Notes: generated by a model not told the origin, from the letters alone. A stretch of DNA of 64,000 nt from UTCHB3 sp008363265 (GCA_045863055.1 BTUW01000023.1:1-64000), one strand, 5' to 3'; shown: positions 27,743 to 37,319, numbered from the stretch's first letter. Translations and numbers: made by a program.

Positions 27743-27772
27743 AAGACCGGAGAACAAAAGCTCTCCGGTCTT
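27743..27772 (-). terminator. Strong Rho-independent terminator
   Basis: AAGACCGGAGA (27743-27753) pairs perfectly over 11 bp with TCTCCGGTCTT (27762-27772) around an eight-base loop. On the minus strand the stem runs into TTTTTTTTGTGCC, so it ends transcription of the small gene at 27794-28030 before the Lon-like gene. Confidence 0.88.
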
Positions 27773-27793
27773 AAAATTTACCTGTCTGTTATT

Positions 27794-28030
27794 TCAGGCG
27801 GGTGGATTCCAGGTTTCCAGGATAAGCTTACTGTCTTTTTCGAGCTGGTTTTTAATTTCCTTCACTCGCAAAGCAGTTCTGTTGAGTACAGAGTAAGTGT
27901 TATCGACATATATCCTGAGTTCTTCGATATCATGACCATCGGGTTTCATGTGGATAGCTTCCACCATGTCAGCGAAGATCGCGTCGAGAACTTCTATCTC
28001 TTGAGTAAATTTAGCTGTTTTTGTATCCAT
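27794..28030 (-). CDS. Small conserved-looking hypothetical protein
   Basis: 78 residues, acidic, almost entirely predicted helical (TKTAKFTQEIEVLDAIFADM, then RIYVDNTYSVLNRTALRVKE). No signal peptide, membrane segment or known motif. The gene looks genuine: GGAAAAGA directly precedes the ATG and a strong terminator follows 21 bp after the stop, so it is a free-standing transcription unit. The helical pattern would suit a small dimeric adaptor or regulator, which is only a guess. Confidence 0.65.
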   Translation of the reverse strand: MDTKTAKFTQEIEVLDAIFADMVEAIHMKPDGHDIEELRIYVDNTYSVLNRTALRVKEIKNQLEKDSKLILETWNPPA

Positions 28031-28084
28031 TTCTTTTCCAAATTAAATTGAATTGGTACTCAAACTTACTCATTCTTTTGATAA

Positions 28085-28135
28085 TCCCGCTAATACCTAA
28101 TCCGCCGCGGCGGACTGATACCTAATACCTCAAAA
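28085..28135. repeat. TAATACCT repeat with embedded GC palindrome
   Basis: CTAATACCTAA and CTGATACCTAATACCT flank the palindrome TCCGCCGCGGCGGA (28101-28114). The block lies immediately past the PorV-like gene stop at 28130 and overlaps its last codons slightly. One of five palindrome copies in the window. Confidence 0.65.
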
Positions 28136-29122
28136 CCTTACCCCAACCGATATCCTCTGTACATTCGGAAGAATATCGTAGATGGAGTAGGCATAGTCGA
28201 ATGAAACGAGGGTTGAACCCATCGGGAGGTTTGCGCCCGCGCCGAAGGTGAACTTCTCATCATCGTAGTTATACCTGTAACCGCCACGGAGGAAAACACG
28301 GTCGAAGACCGAAAGTTCGGTACCGACATTCACACGCTCGAGGTTGTCGTTCGGGTGAGTCACGTCGATCGCGCCGCGCATTTTAACGAAGTCGATCTTG
28401 AAGATATCCATCGCGATCCCCACCTGGAAGTGGAGCGGGAGGGCGAATTCTTCAGTGTTCAGCTTCACAGGGGCGAGGCGTGAGTTGGGTACCTGTTCAT
28501 CACGGAGGATGTTATAGTTCAGGTCGGGGCCGTCGAACTTCATGTCGGGACCGAAGTTGGTCATCGACATGGCGATCGTGAGGTTGTTGAAGTCGAGCTT
28601 GTACTGTGTACCGACATCGAATGCGATACCTGTGGCGGTTTCGTTCCAGATCCTCTGCGAAACGTATTTCACCGAAACACCCACGCGGAACTGCTCGGTG
28701 AGCATTCTGGAGTAAGAAACACCGAGAGCGAGATCGGCCGCGTCATAGTAACGTCCTGTACCGTTCGGTTGCTTCTCAGTAGTTATCTCGATCTTGCCAG
28801 TAGTGAACGAAACAAAGTGAACGCCGAGCACGCCCGAGTTACCACCGAGGTTGTACGCGGCTGAAGCGGCGTTCAGGTCGAATAGATCGAACCAGTTCAG
28901 GTTGGTGAAGTGGAGGTCAACATTTCCGATGTGCGAAAGTCCCGCCGGGTTCCAGAATGCCGATGATGCGTCGTCCGTGTAGGCGATCGAAGCACCACCC
29001 ATCGCGGACTGACGCGCGCCAAGGGGTATCTGCAGGAACTGCGCTCCCGAGGTGCCGAGGTTACTGTACTGCGCAGCGAGCTGGGCAGTGATAAGAATGA
29101 TCAGGGTTATCAGTTTTTTCAT
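28130..29122 (-). CDS. PorV/PorQ family outer-membrane protein
   Basis: 330 residues. AAGGAG precedes the ATG; signal peptide MKKLITLIILITAQLAAQ. The family start is clear: FLQIPLGARQSAMGGASIAY, SAFWNPAGLSHIG. Barrel strands alternate to the end and finish in an aromatic (ISVGVRF). Paralogous to 5566-6582. PorV-type barrels guide or tether type IX secretion cargo in the outer membrane. It follows the 926-residue secreted protein by 19 bp and is the last gene of the RpiR-TonB-secreted-PorV operon. Confidence 0.82.
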   Translation of the reverse strand: MKKLITLIILITAQLAAQYSNLGTSGAQFLQIPLGARQSAMGGASIAYTDDASSAFWNPAGLSHIGNVDLHFTNLNWFDLFDLNAASAAYNLGGNSGVLGVHFVSFTTGKIEITTEKQPNGTGRYYDAADLALGVSYSRMLTEQFRVGVSVKYVSQRIWNETATGIAFDVGTQYKLDFNNLTIAMSMTNFGPDMKFDGPDLNYNILRDEQVPNSRLAPVKLNTEEFALPLHFQVGIAMDIFKIDFVKMRGAIDVTHPNDNLERVNVGTELSVFDRVFLRGGYRYNYDDEKFTFGAGANLPMGSTLVSFDYAYSIYDILPNVQRISVGVRF

Positions 29123-29141
29123 TTTAATCTCCTTGACCGGC

Positions 29142-31922
29142 TTACTTAATTACTGCGAAGCGGTCGATGTGCTCGCCGTCTTTTGATTTAACCACGTAGA
29201 TGTACATACCGGATGTGATCTCGCGACCACCTTCGGTCTTAAGATCCCACACCGCGGTTCCGTTGCTCGAGTTGTGTTCGATGGTCTTTACTTTATCTGC
29301 ATCGATGGTAAAGATGTGGATGGTGCACTCGGGAGGCAGATTTATGAACTGTATCTGACGGAGTGGCTCACGGCGGAGTTCACCGAATTCAGGCTCATAC
29401 AGTGATGAAACAATGTACGGGTTCGGCACTACACGGATCTTTGTGAGATTACCTTTAATTGCTTCAGTGTTTACAACCGGTGCCTTGAGGTTGAAAGCGT
29501 ACTTGTCTTTCAGTGTCGGGGCTTTCGGTTTGATCGACACGAGCGAGAAGAGGTTACCCGGCTGCGGAGGGTTCGAAGCGTTGAACTCGATCCTTCCACG
29601 GAGACCGTTGAAACTGAATGTGGAGAGGGTGTAAACAGAGTCGAAGGTCTTCGCTGCCGCACCGACGGCTGTATCACGCACTTCTATGTTCACAAAACCT
29701 TCACCGGCACTGTTGAATCCCCTCCCCTTCACTTCAACGAAGTAGAGGGTGTTCTTGAGGAGTGTTTCATCAACGGAAGTGAAGTTGAGTGAGAAATTGT
29801 CGAGCCCGCCAACCTTTGAGAAGCTCTTCACGGGGTCAGGTTTCGACATCGAGAAGATTATACCATCGGAGGTTGACTGAAGTTTGTCGAAATAGAACGG
29901 TCTCGGTTTAATGAGCGTGTCGCCATCTTTTGATACAACAACCGCGAAGTTGAGGGTGAGCAGGTCACCTTTTTTCGGGCGGTGTTCAACCGGTGTTCCG
30001 GCGGGAGTGAATACTTTCACGCGCATTCCGGTGCCGGGTATCGTGATAATCTGGTTCGGACTTGTCCAGTTGTACGAGACGTCAATTTTGATATTCTCAC
30101 CTGTTGTGAGATTCACAAAATCGAAGAGGTTCGGCGCCTTGAAGTAAACCCCGTAACGTTCAGGTTTAGTCTGTGCCGAATCAGAAATTACCGCTGAGAG
30201 CTCTGTCCAGAGCACACCCCGTTCGGTTCTGTTCGTATAGGTGAAACCGAGATTGTATTCGCCCGAGAGAAGATTTACGTTGTCATCAGGCTGAATATTG
30301 AAGGTGTAGTTGGAAGTACCGGTGCCTATCGCCCTGATGTTGTCGAGTGTTACAGGCGTACGTCCGAGCGCGGAGGAGAGCGGTGTTACAGATACGATAT
30401 TTACCTGATCGAGGTTTTTGCCGAGCGGGCTCTCGAGTGGTTCGAGGAGGGAGTCTCCCCTGTCGTATGCCGTAATTGTGTACCAGTATTCGAAGCCGTT
30501 GGTAACGGTTGTGTCGATGTAGGAGTACTGAATGCCTTTGTCGATGCCGATATCATTCGGGATATCGAAGTCGCCGAGCTTGGTCCAGTTCACACCCTTG
30601 TCGATGCTGCGGTAAAGTCTGTAACCTTCGAAGTCGTACTGACCCGAGAAAGAGTCGAACGATCTTTCAGCATTATCATCCCAGTAGAGGGTGGCTTTAG
30701 TATCGGAAGCGATGCCCGAAAGTTTCGGGGTTACAGGCGGTTTCGCGATCTCATAGTCGAAAGCGTGGATTATATTGGCCTGTGCCAGGTTGGCCTGCAG
30801 ATCGGCGAGATTGTCACCTGCCACAACCACAGTGTAGAAAGTGAGTGTATCACCCGGGAAGATATGGTACGGACCCGAGGAGAGAGTGGCCAGCAGATCG
30901 AGACCGGTGGCCGGGATCGTGTTCACATCGTCAAAACGAATATTTGTGTTGTTTCCGATATGGAAGTATTTATCCCTCAGGTTTGAGTTATACAGGCTCT
31001 GGGTTGAGGCCATTCTTCCGTAGAGGATCGAATCGATATCCGACACTTCATCATCGTTGTAGAGGGCGTAGTGGAAATCGGTAAGACCGAGCTGGCGGCC
31101 GTTAACCAAGGGGGTTTCCAGAAGGGAGACACCCATCATACCCGTTTTACCCGAAGGCCACTCGGAAGTGGTGCCGTTATCGTAGAACCAGACGAAATTG
31201 TTCGTGGTATCGAATCCGAGTTTATCATTCGCGTACTCAGGAGCACCACCCGAAGCGTCTCCGACATCGATATCGGTAACGAGGGTGAAGAAGAGGGAGT
31301 CGTAGTCCCTGTTGCTCTTGTTGATGATCTGGTACTTGAAGAAGAGGAGGTCCTGAGCGAACTTTACACCGTAAGCGTAACCGGTCTGGTGCATCTCGAT
31401 GCCGAGAATGCCGATGGTGTTGTTGCTGTCGTTGTAAGCGCAATAGGAATCCTGATCCGATTTGATCACGGGGTTGCCGTCGGCATCTTTGACCGGCCAG
31501 CCTCTGGTCGGATGCCATGAAGCGGGGTTGTCGGAGAATGCGATCTTGGCACCCTGGTTGTTGTGGTAGCCCCAGGCGGCTTCCCACTCTTCATTGGTCA
31601 CATATCTTCCCTGTATCACGTTTCCGGGGATACCGACGTAAGGGTTCATGCGGTAGATATAGTGCTGACCGCTGTTGATCGGGTACTCGCCCGAGGGGCC
31701 CTGTGAAAGGCGGCGGGGATAGAGCTTCCCACGGTTCTCGAAGAAAAGACCGATATTCGAGGCATTGTGCGTGCCTCCGGCCCTGTCGATAAGACCCGTT
31801 ACTGATGAGCCTCCTCCATTCTTCTGCAACTGTGCCGTAACCTCAGGAGAGAGGAAAAAGCCAGTTGCCAGAAAGAAGAGAAGGGTTTTACTGATTACAG
31901 TCATTTTACGTCTCAATATCAT
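29142..31922 (-). CDS. Large secreted protein with Fn3 and FlgD-like C-terminal domain
   Basis: 926 residues. The start at 31922 has GGAAGG upstream; a second ATG (31904) also yields a good signal peptide. The N-terminal ~400 residues resemble the first half of the protein at 6605-8647 in layout (RYVTNEEWEAAWGYHN..., then a DxDVGDASGG segment that may bind calcium). An Fn3-like module follows (GYRLYRSIDKGVNW..., YWYTITAYDRGD), and the C-terminal domain reads IRVVPNPYIVSSLYEP ... PPECTIHIFTIDADKVKTIEH ... SGMYIYVVKS, a FlgD-Ig-like/T9SS-like tail. Likely displayed at or released from the cell surface. No catalytic residues recognised. Sits between TonB receptor and PorV-like gene with 19-bp gaps on both sides. 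Confidence 0.78.
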   Translation of the reverse strand: MILRRKMTVISKTLLFFLATGFFLSPEVTAQLQKNGGGSSVTGLIDRAGGTHNASNIGLFFENRGKLYPRRLSQGPSGEYPINSGQHYIYRMNPYVGIPGNVIQGRYVTNEEWEAAWGYHNNQGAKIAFSDNPASWHPTRGWPVKDADGNPVIKSDQDSYCAYNDSNNTIGILGIEMHQTGYAYGVKFAQDLLFFKYQIINKSNRDYDSLFFTLVTDIDVGDASGGAPEYANDKLGFDTTNNFVWFYDNGTTSEWPSGKTGMMGVSLLETPLVNGRQLGLTDFHYALYNDDEVSDIDSILYGRMASTQSLYNSNLRDKYFHIGNNTNIRFDDVNTIPATGLDLLATLSSGPYHIFPGDTLTFYTVVVAGDNLADLQANLAQANIIHAFDYEIAKPPVTPKLSGIASDTKATLYWDDNAERSFDSFSGQYDFEGYRLYRSIDKGVNWTKLGDFDIPNDIGIDKGIQYSYIDTTVTNGFEYWYTITAYDRGDSLLEPLESPLGKNLDQVNIVSVTPLSSALGRTPVTLDNIRAIGTGTSNYTFNIQPDDNVNLLSGEYNLGFTYTNRTERGVLWTELSAVISDSAQTKPERYGVYFKAPNLFDFVNLTTGENIKIDVSYNWTSPNQIITIPGTGMRVKVFTPAGTPVEHRPKKGDLLTLNFAVVVSKDGDTLIKPRPFYFDKLQSTSDGIIFSMSKPDPVKSFSKVGGLDNFSLNFTSVDETLLKNTLYFVEVKGRGFNSAGEGFVNIEVRDTAVGAAAKTFDSVYTLSTFSFNGLRGRIEFNASNPPQPGNLFSLVSIKPKAPTLKDKYAFNLKAPVVNTEAIKGNLTKIRVVPNPYIVSSLYEPEFGELRREPLRQIQFINLPPECTIHIFTIDADKVKTIEHNSSNGTAVWDLKTEGGREITSGMYIYVVKSKDGEHIDRFAVIK

Positions 31923-31941
31923 GTTAATGGTTTCCTTCCGC

Positions 31942-34398
31942 TTAGAATCTCAGTGAGGCACCGATGCGGATTCGTCTCGGAGCGCCGTAGTTTGAAGGAT
32001 CTTCCATGTACTCTTTCGAGTATCCCCCGACGAATGTGTAATCAGGATCACCGGTATCACGGTAAACGTAGAGTACATTCTTCTGATCGGTTAGATTAAG
32101 TATCTCAGCGAAAAGACGGAGACGAAGATTGTTGAATATCGTAAGGTCTTTACCCATCATCAGATCGAGTGTCCAGGTTGAGGGTTGCCTTAAAGCGTTC
32201 TTCACTACAAAGCCGACATCACGGCCCGACTGGGTGTAAGGATATCCGCTCGCGTATGAAAAGATGAGAGAGAAATCCATATCGTCGAACACCCGCTCGC
32301 CGAAGAGTTCAGGACCCTCATCCTTGGGGATCATGAATGTTGCGGTGGCGTTGAGTACGTGGGTTTTGTCGAAATCGAGGTAGTAGAGCTGCGACGACTC
32401 GTTCGAACCGGGATACTGCTCGTCTTCAGATGACGCACTTCCTTTTGCCACCGAGTAGGTGTAGGTAAGTCCACCGGCGAAGTATTTGTCGGGACGGATA
32501 TCAAGGTTAACCTCGAAACCCTTCATGTTGGCGTAATCCTCGTTAACGTAGAGGGTGTAGCCGACATATCTTCCCTCCGTGAACGGGAAGTAGTAACGGG
32601 TTCCGATAAGTCCGGTTACATCTTTATAGTAAGCGGTGAACGAGATCGCGGCACGGTCTGTAAGCTGGTGTGATACACCCACTTCATACGCGATGGTGCG
32701 CTGGGCATCGAGATCGGGTGAACCGAAAAGGGGCTCACGAACCTTTATATCGTACTGCTGGTTCTGGAAAAGGAACTGGTACTCGGGGTTCTGGAAGAAG
32801 TGTCCGTAGGCGAAGTGCAGTTTCGTCTTCTCGGTGATCGGGTGAGCGATACCAACCCTCGGGCTTACCTGAGAGCGGGGCTTCACTTCGATGATCGATG
32901 TCGGGTCGAGGGGGTTGCTCCGGAACTTTACGTTTCCGTTCATGTGATCGAACCGGAGTCCGAGATTGATCACGAGGCTCGGGAGCTCGATCTTGTCCTG
33001 AACATATGCGGCAATTTCAAACGGCTGGGTCTGATAGTTGTTCACATAGGGGAAGTTACGTTTGGGATCTTCGATCGACCATAATTTAAGATCGTGGCTC
33101 TTGAATTGGGCGCCGAACTTGACCTCATTGGTGCTGTTGAACTGCCATACCGCGTCACCTTTGAAATCCAAAGTGGTGGTGCGGGAGTCAGTGATCACCA
33201 ACGGATCAGCCTTCGCCCAAAACTCGAAGCCATTGCCTGCAGTGGATAGGAGCACACGGGCTGAGGCAATCATATACTGTGATGTATCTTTGTCGAGACC
33301 TGAGTAGTACCCCTGATTGAAGTAGGATGCTTTCAGATCGTAAAAGAAATTGTTGGCGACTGTATGGGTCGCCGTAAAACTTGTCTGCCAGCTGTCTGTA
33401 CGGTTCTTCAGGTATTGCTCGGGGATGTACTTGTAGTCGTGATTGTAATTCCGTCTCAAGCCCTGACTTCCGCGGTTCGAAATAGTGATCCTGAACTGCG
33501 GAATGGCTGTAAGGGTAAGTTTTGTGAAGAACGACTGCTGGTTGTTGAATCCGAACGGAAGGTAACTTCCCTCGTTGAGTTGCTCACCCGAAACAAAGAA
33601 ACGGAGCGCGCCGGGGATGATCGCACCCTCGAAGCTGCCGTTGATGCGGATCTCGTTGAGTTTTGAATAGCGCTCGATGCCGAAATTTGAGGTACGCATC
33701 TCGAGTTTACCTGAGAACTTGTCGGATCCGTCCCTGGTAACGATGTTAACGATACCCGAGAGGGCGTTGCCATACTCGGCGTTGAATGTACCGGAGAGGA
33801 GCGACATTTCCTGGATGGCATCGTTGTTGATGTTAGTGGCCAAACCGCCGAGGAGCGGATCGGTAACATACATACCATCGATCATGTAAGCGACCTCGTT
33901 GGAGCGTCCGCCACGGATGTGGAGGTTTGAGCCGCTACCGACCACACCGGCCTGAAGCGAAAGGAGATCAGTGAAATTCCCTACCGGCAACAGTTCGATC
34001 TCGTCGCGGCCGACCACGGAGATCGAGCTGGTAAGATCTTTCTGGATCAACGGCGTGTTGGCCGTAACCACCACTTCTTCCGTTGTCATCGAAACCGGTT
34101 TTAATTTGAAATCGAGGGTTGTGGTCTGATCGACAACGATCTTAACGCCGGAGACGGTAAGATGCTCGTAGCCGACATAGGTGACCTTCACCGAAAAGAC
34201 CCCCGGCGGAACATTAAGGATGATGAACCGGCCGTCGTAGTCGGTCGATGCACCAAGTTTGGTACCCTCGATCATAACCGTGGCAGCGATCAGGGGTTCG
34301 CCCGTAATCGCGTCGGTGATCCTTCCTGAGAGCTTGCCGGTGATACCGGCCTGCACTACAGGGACAATGATAAGAAGAAAAAGAATAAATCTTTTCAT
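31942..34398 (-). CDS. TonB-dependent receptor with carboxypeptidase-regulatory-like domain
   Basis: 818 residues, GAGGAG before the ATG. Signal peptide (about 1-18), CarboxypepD_reg-like sandwich (GKLSGRITDAITGEPLIAAT, about 21-100), plug (LHIRGGRSNEVAYMIDGMY, GTFNAEYGNALSGIVNIVT), then a barrel ending RRIRIGASLRF, with the typical aromatic end. Related to the receptor at 8687-11740 in the first 230 residues. It directly follows the RpiR-type regulator (12-bp gap), which probably controls it. The ligand cannot be deduced; peptide- or sugar-derived compounds would suit the neighbours. Confidence 0.9.
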   Translation of the reverse strand: MKRFILFLLIIVPVVQAGITGKLSGRITDAITGEPLIAATVMIEGTKLGASTDYDGRFIILNVPPGVFSVKVTYVGYEHLTVSGVKIVVDQTTTLDFKLKPVSMTTEEVVVTANTPLIQKDLTSSISVVGRDEIELLPVGNFTDLLSLQAGVVGSGSNLHIRGGRSNEVAYMIDGMYVTDPLLGGLATNINNDAIQEMSLLSGTFNAEYGNALSGIVNIVTRDGSDKFSGKLEMRTSNFGIERYSKLNEIRINGSFEGAIIPGALRFFVSGEQLNEGSYLPFGFNNQQSFFTKLTLTAIPQFRITISNRGSQGLRRNYNHDYKYIPEQYLKNRTDSWQTSFTATHTVANNFFYDLKASYFNQGYYSGLDKDTSQYMIASARVLLSTAGNGFEFWAKADPLVITDSRTTTLDFKGDAVWQFNSTNEVKFGAQFKSHDLKLWSIEDPKRNFPYVNNYQTQPFEIAAYVQDKIELPSLVINLGLRFDHMNGNVKFRSNPLDPTSIIEVKPRSQVSPRVGIAHPITEKTKLHFAYGHFFQNPEYQFLFQNQQYDIKVREPLFGSPDLDAQRTIAYEVGVSHQLTDRAAISFTAYYKDVTGLIGTRYYFPFTEGRYVGYTLYVNEDYANMKGFEVNLDIRPDKYFAGGLTYTYSVAKGSASSEDEQYPGSNESSQLYYLDFDKTHVLNATATFMIPKDEGPELFGERVFDDMDFSLIFSYASGYPYTQSGRDVGFVVKNALRQPSTWTLDLMMGKDLTIFNNLRLRLFAEILNLTDQKNVLYVYRDTGDPDYTFVGGYSKEYMEDPSNYGAPRRIRIGASLRF

Positions 34399-34410
34399 GA
34401 TCTCCTCTTG

Positions 34411-35262
34411 TTAATTGATGAGGTGGCCTTGCTCGATCTCGTTGAGCTTCTTAAGCCATTCCTTCGCTTTTTTCTTGTTAAGCCTCGCGGCTTCCGTAGT
34501 GATCGCGTTTATTATTACTGATATTGCCGCGAACGAGTTGGTATAGAGCATGTTCTCCGATTTAACGGTGAGTGCTATATCCGAGATCGAGGCGGCGGGT
34601 GAGGTCGATTTGTTCGTGATCGCGATAACCTTAACCCCTCTCTTCTTTACGGAGCGGGCAAGTTCGATCGTTTCATGCGAATATGGAGGAAAAGAGAATA
34701 TGATCAGAACATCCTTCTCGGTGATAAAGAGGCTTTCCTCTTGAAGTGAAGCCCACCCGTTCCGGAAGTTGCGCGCTTTTATCCCCACCTGCGTGAGCTG
34801 GTAGCCCAGCACTTCGGCCAGAAGATAAGAGATGCCCAGCCCGGCGGTATAGACCTCGGATGCAGAGGCAATGAATGACACCGCTTCGGAGAACCTGGAG
34901 TGGTCGATCATGAAGAGGGTCTCGTTGATATTCTTTATATCAAGATTTGCCACTTCGGTCAGGATGTTTTTGTCGCCTTCCTCCACTTCGATCAGAGGGA
35001 AGAGCTCTTTGTTGTTGTTCAGATCCGACTGTAGAAGCCCTGAAATCTCATCCCGGATCTCGGAGAAGCCCGAAAAACCGAGATTCTGCGCGAACCTGAC
35101 GATGGAAGCCACGGAAACCTTTGTGGTCTCCGAGATTTCCTGCACGCTGAGGAAAGGGATACGGTCGAAATTGATAAGGAAGAAGTCGGCGATCTTCTGC
35201 TGATTTTTCGGCAGATCGTTAAACTTCTCCTCGATCCTCTCTTTTACTAATCTGTAACGCAT
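34411..35262 (-). CDS. MurR/RpiR family transcriptional regulator
   Basis: 283 residues. N-terminal helix-turn-helix of the HTH_6 type (about 1-80: PKNQQKIADFFLIN, VSVASIVRFAQNLGFSGF) and a C-terminal SIS domain (about 125-260: EVYTAGLGISYLLAEVLGYQ, LIIFSFPPYSHETIELARSV, VIAITNKSTSPAASISDIAL) that senses a sugar phosphate in characterised members. The gene leads the operon with the TonB receptor, secreted protein and PorV barrel, so it most likely regulates them and possibly itself. A hairpin precedes it (35303-35325). Confidence 0.9.
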   Translation of the reverse strand: MRYRLVKERIEEKFNDLPKNQQKIADFFLINFDRIPFLSVQEISETTKVSVASIVRFAQNLGFSGFSEIRDEISGLLQSDLNNNKELFPLIEVEEGDKNILTEVANLDIKNINETLFMIDHSRFSEAVSFIASASEVYTAGLGISYLLAEVLGYQLTQVGIKARNFRNGWASLQEESLFITEKDVLIIFSFPPYSHETIELARSVKKRGVKVIAITNKSTSPAASISDIALTVKSENMLYTNSFAAISVIINAITTEAARLNKKKAKEWLKKLNEIEQGHLIN

Positions 35263-35302
35263 GGGATCATCTGTAAGTCGTTAAGAAAAATGAAAAACGG
35301 TA

Positions 35303-35325
35303 GTGACCGGCCCGGGGCCGGCCAC
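35303..35325 (-). terminator. GC-rich hairpin, probable terminator
   Basis: GTGACCGGCC / GGCCGGCCAC arms (35303-35312, 35316-35325) form a 10-bp stem with one G-U pair and a three-base loop. Read on the minus strand it is followed after five bases by TTTTTCATTTTTC. It lies between the T9SS protein gene and the RpiR gene and would separate the two transcription units. The gap to the T-run makes it imperfect. Confidence 0.55.
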
Positions 35326-35345
35326 ATACCATCAACCAATGATCA

Positions 35346-36452
35346 CTATTTGGAGAGTATCATCTTATTCGTAATAACGGTGGCGCCTGCCCTGAGGGTG
35401 TAGAAATAAACACCGCTGGAGAGCTTCGAGGCGTCGAAACTTACAGTCTGTCTTCCCGCGTTCTGATATCCGTTCACGAGTTCGGCAACTTTGTTTCCGA
35501 GGAGATCATAGATCGCGAGGTTAACATTGGTGGCCTGTGGAACATCGAAGGTTATCTGAGTTGAAGGGTTGAAAGGGTTTGGATAGTTCTGATAGAGATT
35601 GAAATCTTTTATCTGAGCAACAGGAGTTTCATCGAGGATGCCAGTGAGTTGCTGATATTTCGCCGTGGCTGAGTCGATATTGGCGTTCATTTCAACTGAA
35701 TCGAGACCAACGGCATAAGCCATGTAAAGTACAACTGAATCGCCGGGGTTGGTCGTGATTGGCTGTGTGCCGAACACTGCCGCGCCGCCATCAAGACCTG
35801 CCCAGTGGTAGTTCTCGAACTGACCGTCGGTCATCCATTTTGAGAGGAGTGAATCGGTCTGGTATCCATCGAACCACTCGAAGTTGTGAGCGGAGTTAAC
35901 ATTCCAATTGAGGATCTTGGCACCTACATAGTTGGTTTTGTAGAAGCTGAAGAGTTGTTTTGCAGGGTTGTAGGTCATTACTTCATTTCCGTAAGCACCT
36001 TCAACCTGTGGAATGAATTCCATACCAAATCTTCCCTGATAAGCGTTGGCTTCAAGGCTTTTTACGGTGAATTTCGCGATAGCGTAGCCTTTGTTGTTCC
36101 AGCCGTAAATGTGGATTGCTTCTTCGAGAGAAGGTGGCTTGGGAACATATGAAGAGTTAACTCTGGAGGCAAGCTCCACATCACCCCAAGTCGGGTTGGA
36201 AACGGTATCGGGGGATATCATATCGTCTGTATCTTCGAGGTAGTCGTACACGGTGGTGTCACCCATGTAATAGAGAAGTGAAGATCTGTCGAGCTGACGG
36301 ACAGCGGTGCCGCCGACCATCATACCGATACGGACGCGGCCGTAAGAGCGAAGGGTGACTTCAATTTTACCCGAATTGAAGATCGCCTGGGCGAACGCGT
36401 CGGATGCCAGCAACCCAAGGAAAAGGGCGGCAATGAGTAAGGATTTTTTCAT
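35346..36452 (-). CDS. Secreted protein with T9SS type A sorting domain
   Basis: 368 residues from ATG 36452, chosen because GGAG lies right before it and the protein then starts MKKSLLIAALFLGLLASDAFA, a normal signal peptide; the frame is open to an ATG at 36464. The central region (about 25-275) has no named domain. The C-terminal sorting domain starts NLYQNYPNPFNPSTQITF and continues through YDLLGNKVAELVNGYQ, SSGVYFYTL and a final NKMILSK. A FlgD-like Ig fold is removed on export. It follows the cyanophycinase gene by about 15 bp and is probably co-exported and co-regulated with it. Confidence 0.78.
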   Translation of the reverse strand: MKKSLLIAALFLGLLASDAFAQAIFNSGKIEVTLRSYGRVRIGMMVGGTAVRQLDRSSLLYYMGDTTVYDYLEDTDDMISPDTVSNPTWGDVELASRVNSSYVPKPPSLEEAIHIYGWNNKGYAIAKFTVKSLEANAYQGRFGMEFIPQVEGAYGNEVMTYNPAKQLFSFYKTNYVGAKILNWNVNSAHNFEWFDGYQTDSLLSKWMTDGQFENYHWAGLDGGAAVFGTQPITTNPGDSVVLYMAYAVGLDSVEMNANIDSATAKYQQLTGILDETPVAQIKDFNLYQNYPNPFNPSTQITFDVPQATNVNLAIYDLLGNKVAELVNGYQNAGRQTVSFDASKLSSGVYFYTLRAGATVITNKMILSK

Positions 36453-36467
36453 GGTGTACTCCAATGA

Positions 36468-37319
36468 TTAATGTTGATCGTATAATATTGTATTCGTCTT
36501 CATATCATACCGGTCGCCGTTCATAAGAAGGTGCATTGTGATGTCCCTCCCCGAAACGAGGCCGTTATGATCTTTTAGTCGCTTCCCTGTTAAAGGGTTT
36601 ATTATTAAAACGCCACTTTCACCCAGCACGGTGAAGTATCTTCCCTCTTCGACGACGATCGCGGTTGCTTCGTCGATGCCGATTCCGGGAAGATTGTGCT
36701 CGAGTGTAGCGGCGATCAGCCTGTTCTGGCGTTTTCTAACCAGGAAGTGCTGATCTATAATCACATCTGTAAGAAAGCCGAAGCCTTCCTTCGTTTCAAC
36801 ATTATTAGCCGTAACCGTGAAGAATACATATTCAGAGTCTTTTACTATCAACTCTTCACCTGTTATCATCACCTTGCTCATTATCGCCGCACCTGCTGAA
36901 GTGCCGCCGACAATTCCGCCATTCTCATAGATATCTTTGATCTTATTAAACAGTTTTCCGTCGCCAACTTCATTTTTAAGTTTCACCTGGTCACCGCCGG
37001 AGAAGAAGATCGCCTTGGCGCCCTCCACTTCCTTCAGGTTTTCAGGACTGTCGGCCTCTTCCTTTGTGAAGTATAGCGCTTTAACATTTTTGCATCCCAT
37101 TTTGGCGAACTCGGTGGCGTGATCCCACACTTCGCTACGGGGAACCGAGCTGGCGTTGGGGATTATTATGATCTTTGAATCATATCCACCCGCCAATTCG
37201 ATGAACTTCTCCATCATGTAGGGGGGCCTGGAGCCTCCGCCGATTATGAAGAGTTTTCCTTTGGGCTGTGCCAATAACGGCAACGCTAAAGCAACGATAA
37301 GGAAGAGAAGTTTTTTCAT
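36468..37319 (-). CDS. Exported cyanophycinase (S51-type serine peptidase)
   Basis: 283 residues. Degrades cyanophycin (poly-Asp-Arg) to dipeptides in characterised members. Signal peptide MKKLLFLIVALALPLLAQ, so the enzyme acts outside the cytoplasm. Family features: KLFIIGGGSRP, IIIIPNASS, IFFSGGDQ and the nucleophile elbow GGTSAGAAIMS (Ser about 141), then DQHFLVRKRQNRL and GIGIDEATAIVV. The size is that of the family. The ATG overlaps the stop of the M20-type peptidase gene by 4 bp (coupled translation). Extracellular cyanophycinase next to a peptidase suggests use of this polymer as a nitrogen source, though other beta-linked aspartyl substrates are possible. Confidence 0.85.
   Translation of the reverse strand: MKKLLFLIVALALPLLAQPKGKLFIIGGGSRPPYMMEKFIELAGGYDSKIIIIPNASSVPRSEVWDHATEFAKMGCKNVKALYFTKEEADSPENLKEVEGAKAIFFSGGDQVKLKNEVGDGKLFNKIKDIYENGGIVGGTSAGAAIMSKVMITGEELIVKDSEYVFFTVTANNVETKEGFGFLTDVIIDQHFLVRKRQNRLIAATLEHNLPGIGIDEATAIVVEEGRYFTVLGESGVLIINPLTGKRLKDHNGLVSGRDITMHLLMNGDRYDMKTNTILYDQH

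Noticed and set aside
31071..31520. 149-residue plus-strand ORF opposite the 926-residue secreted protein
   Set aside because: Antisense shadow without any supporting motif.
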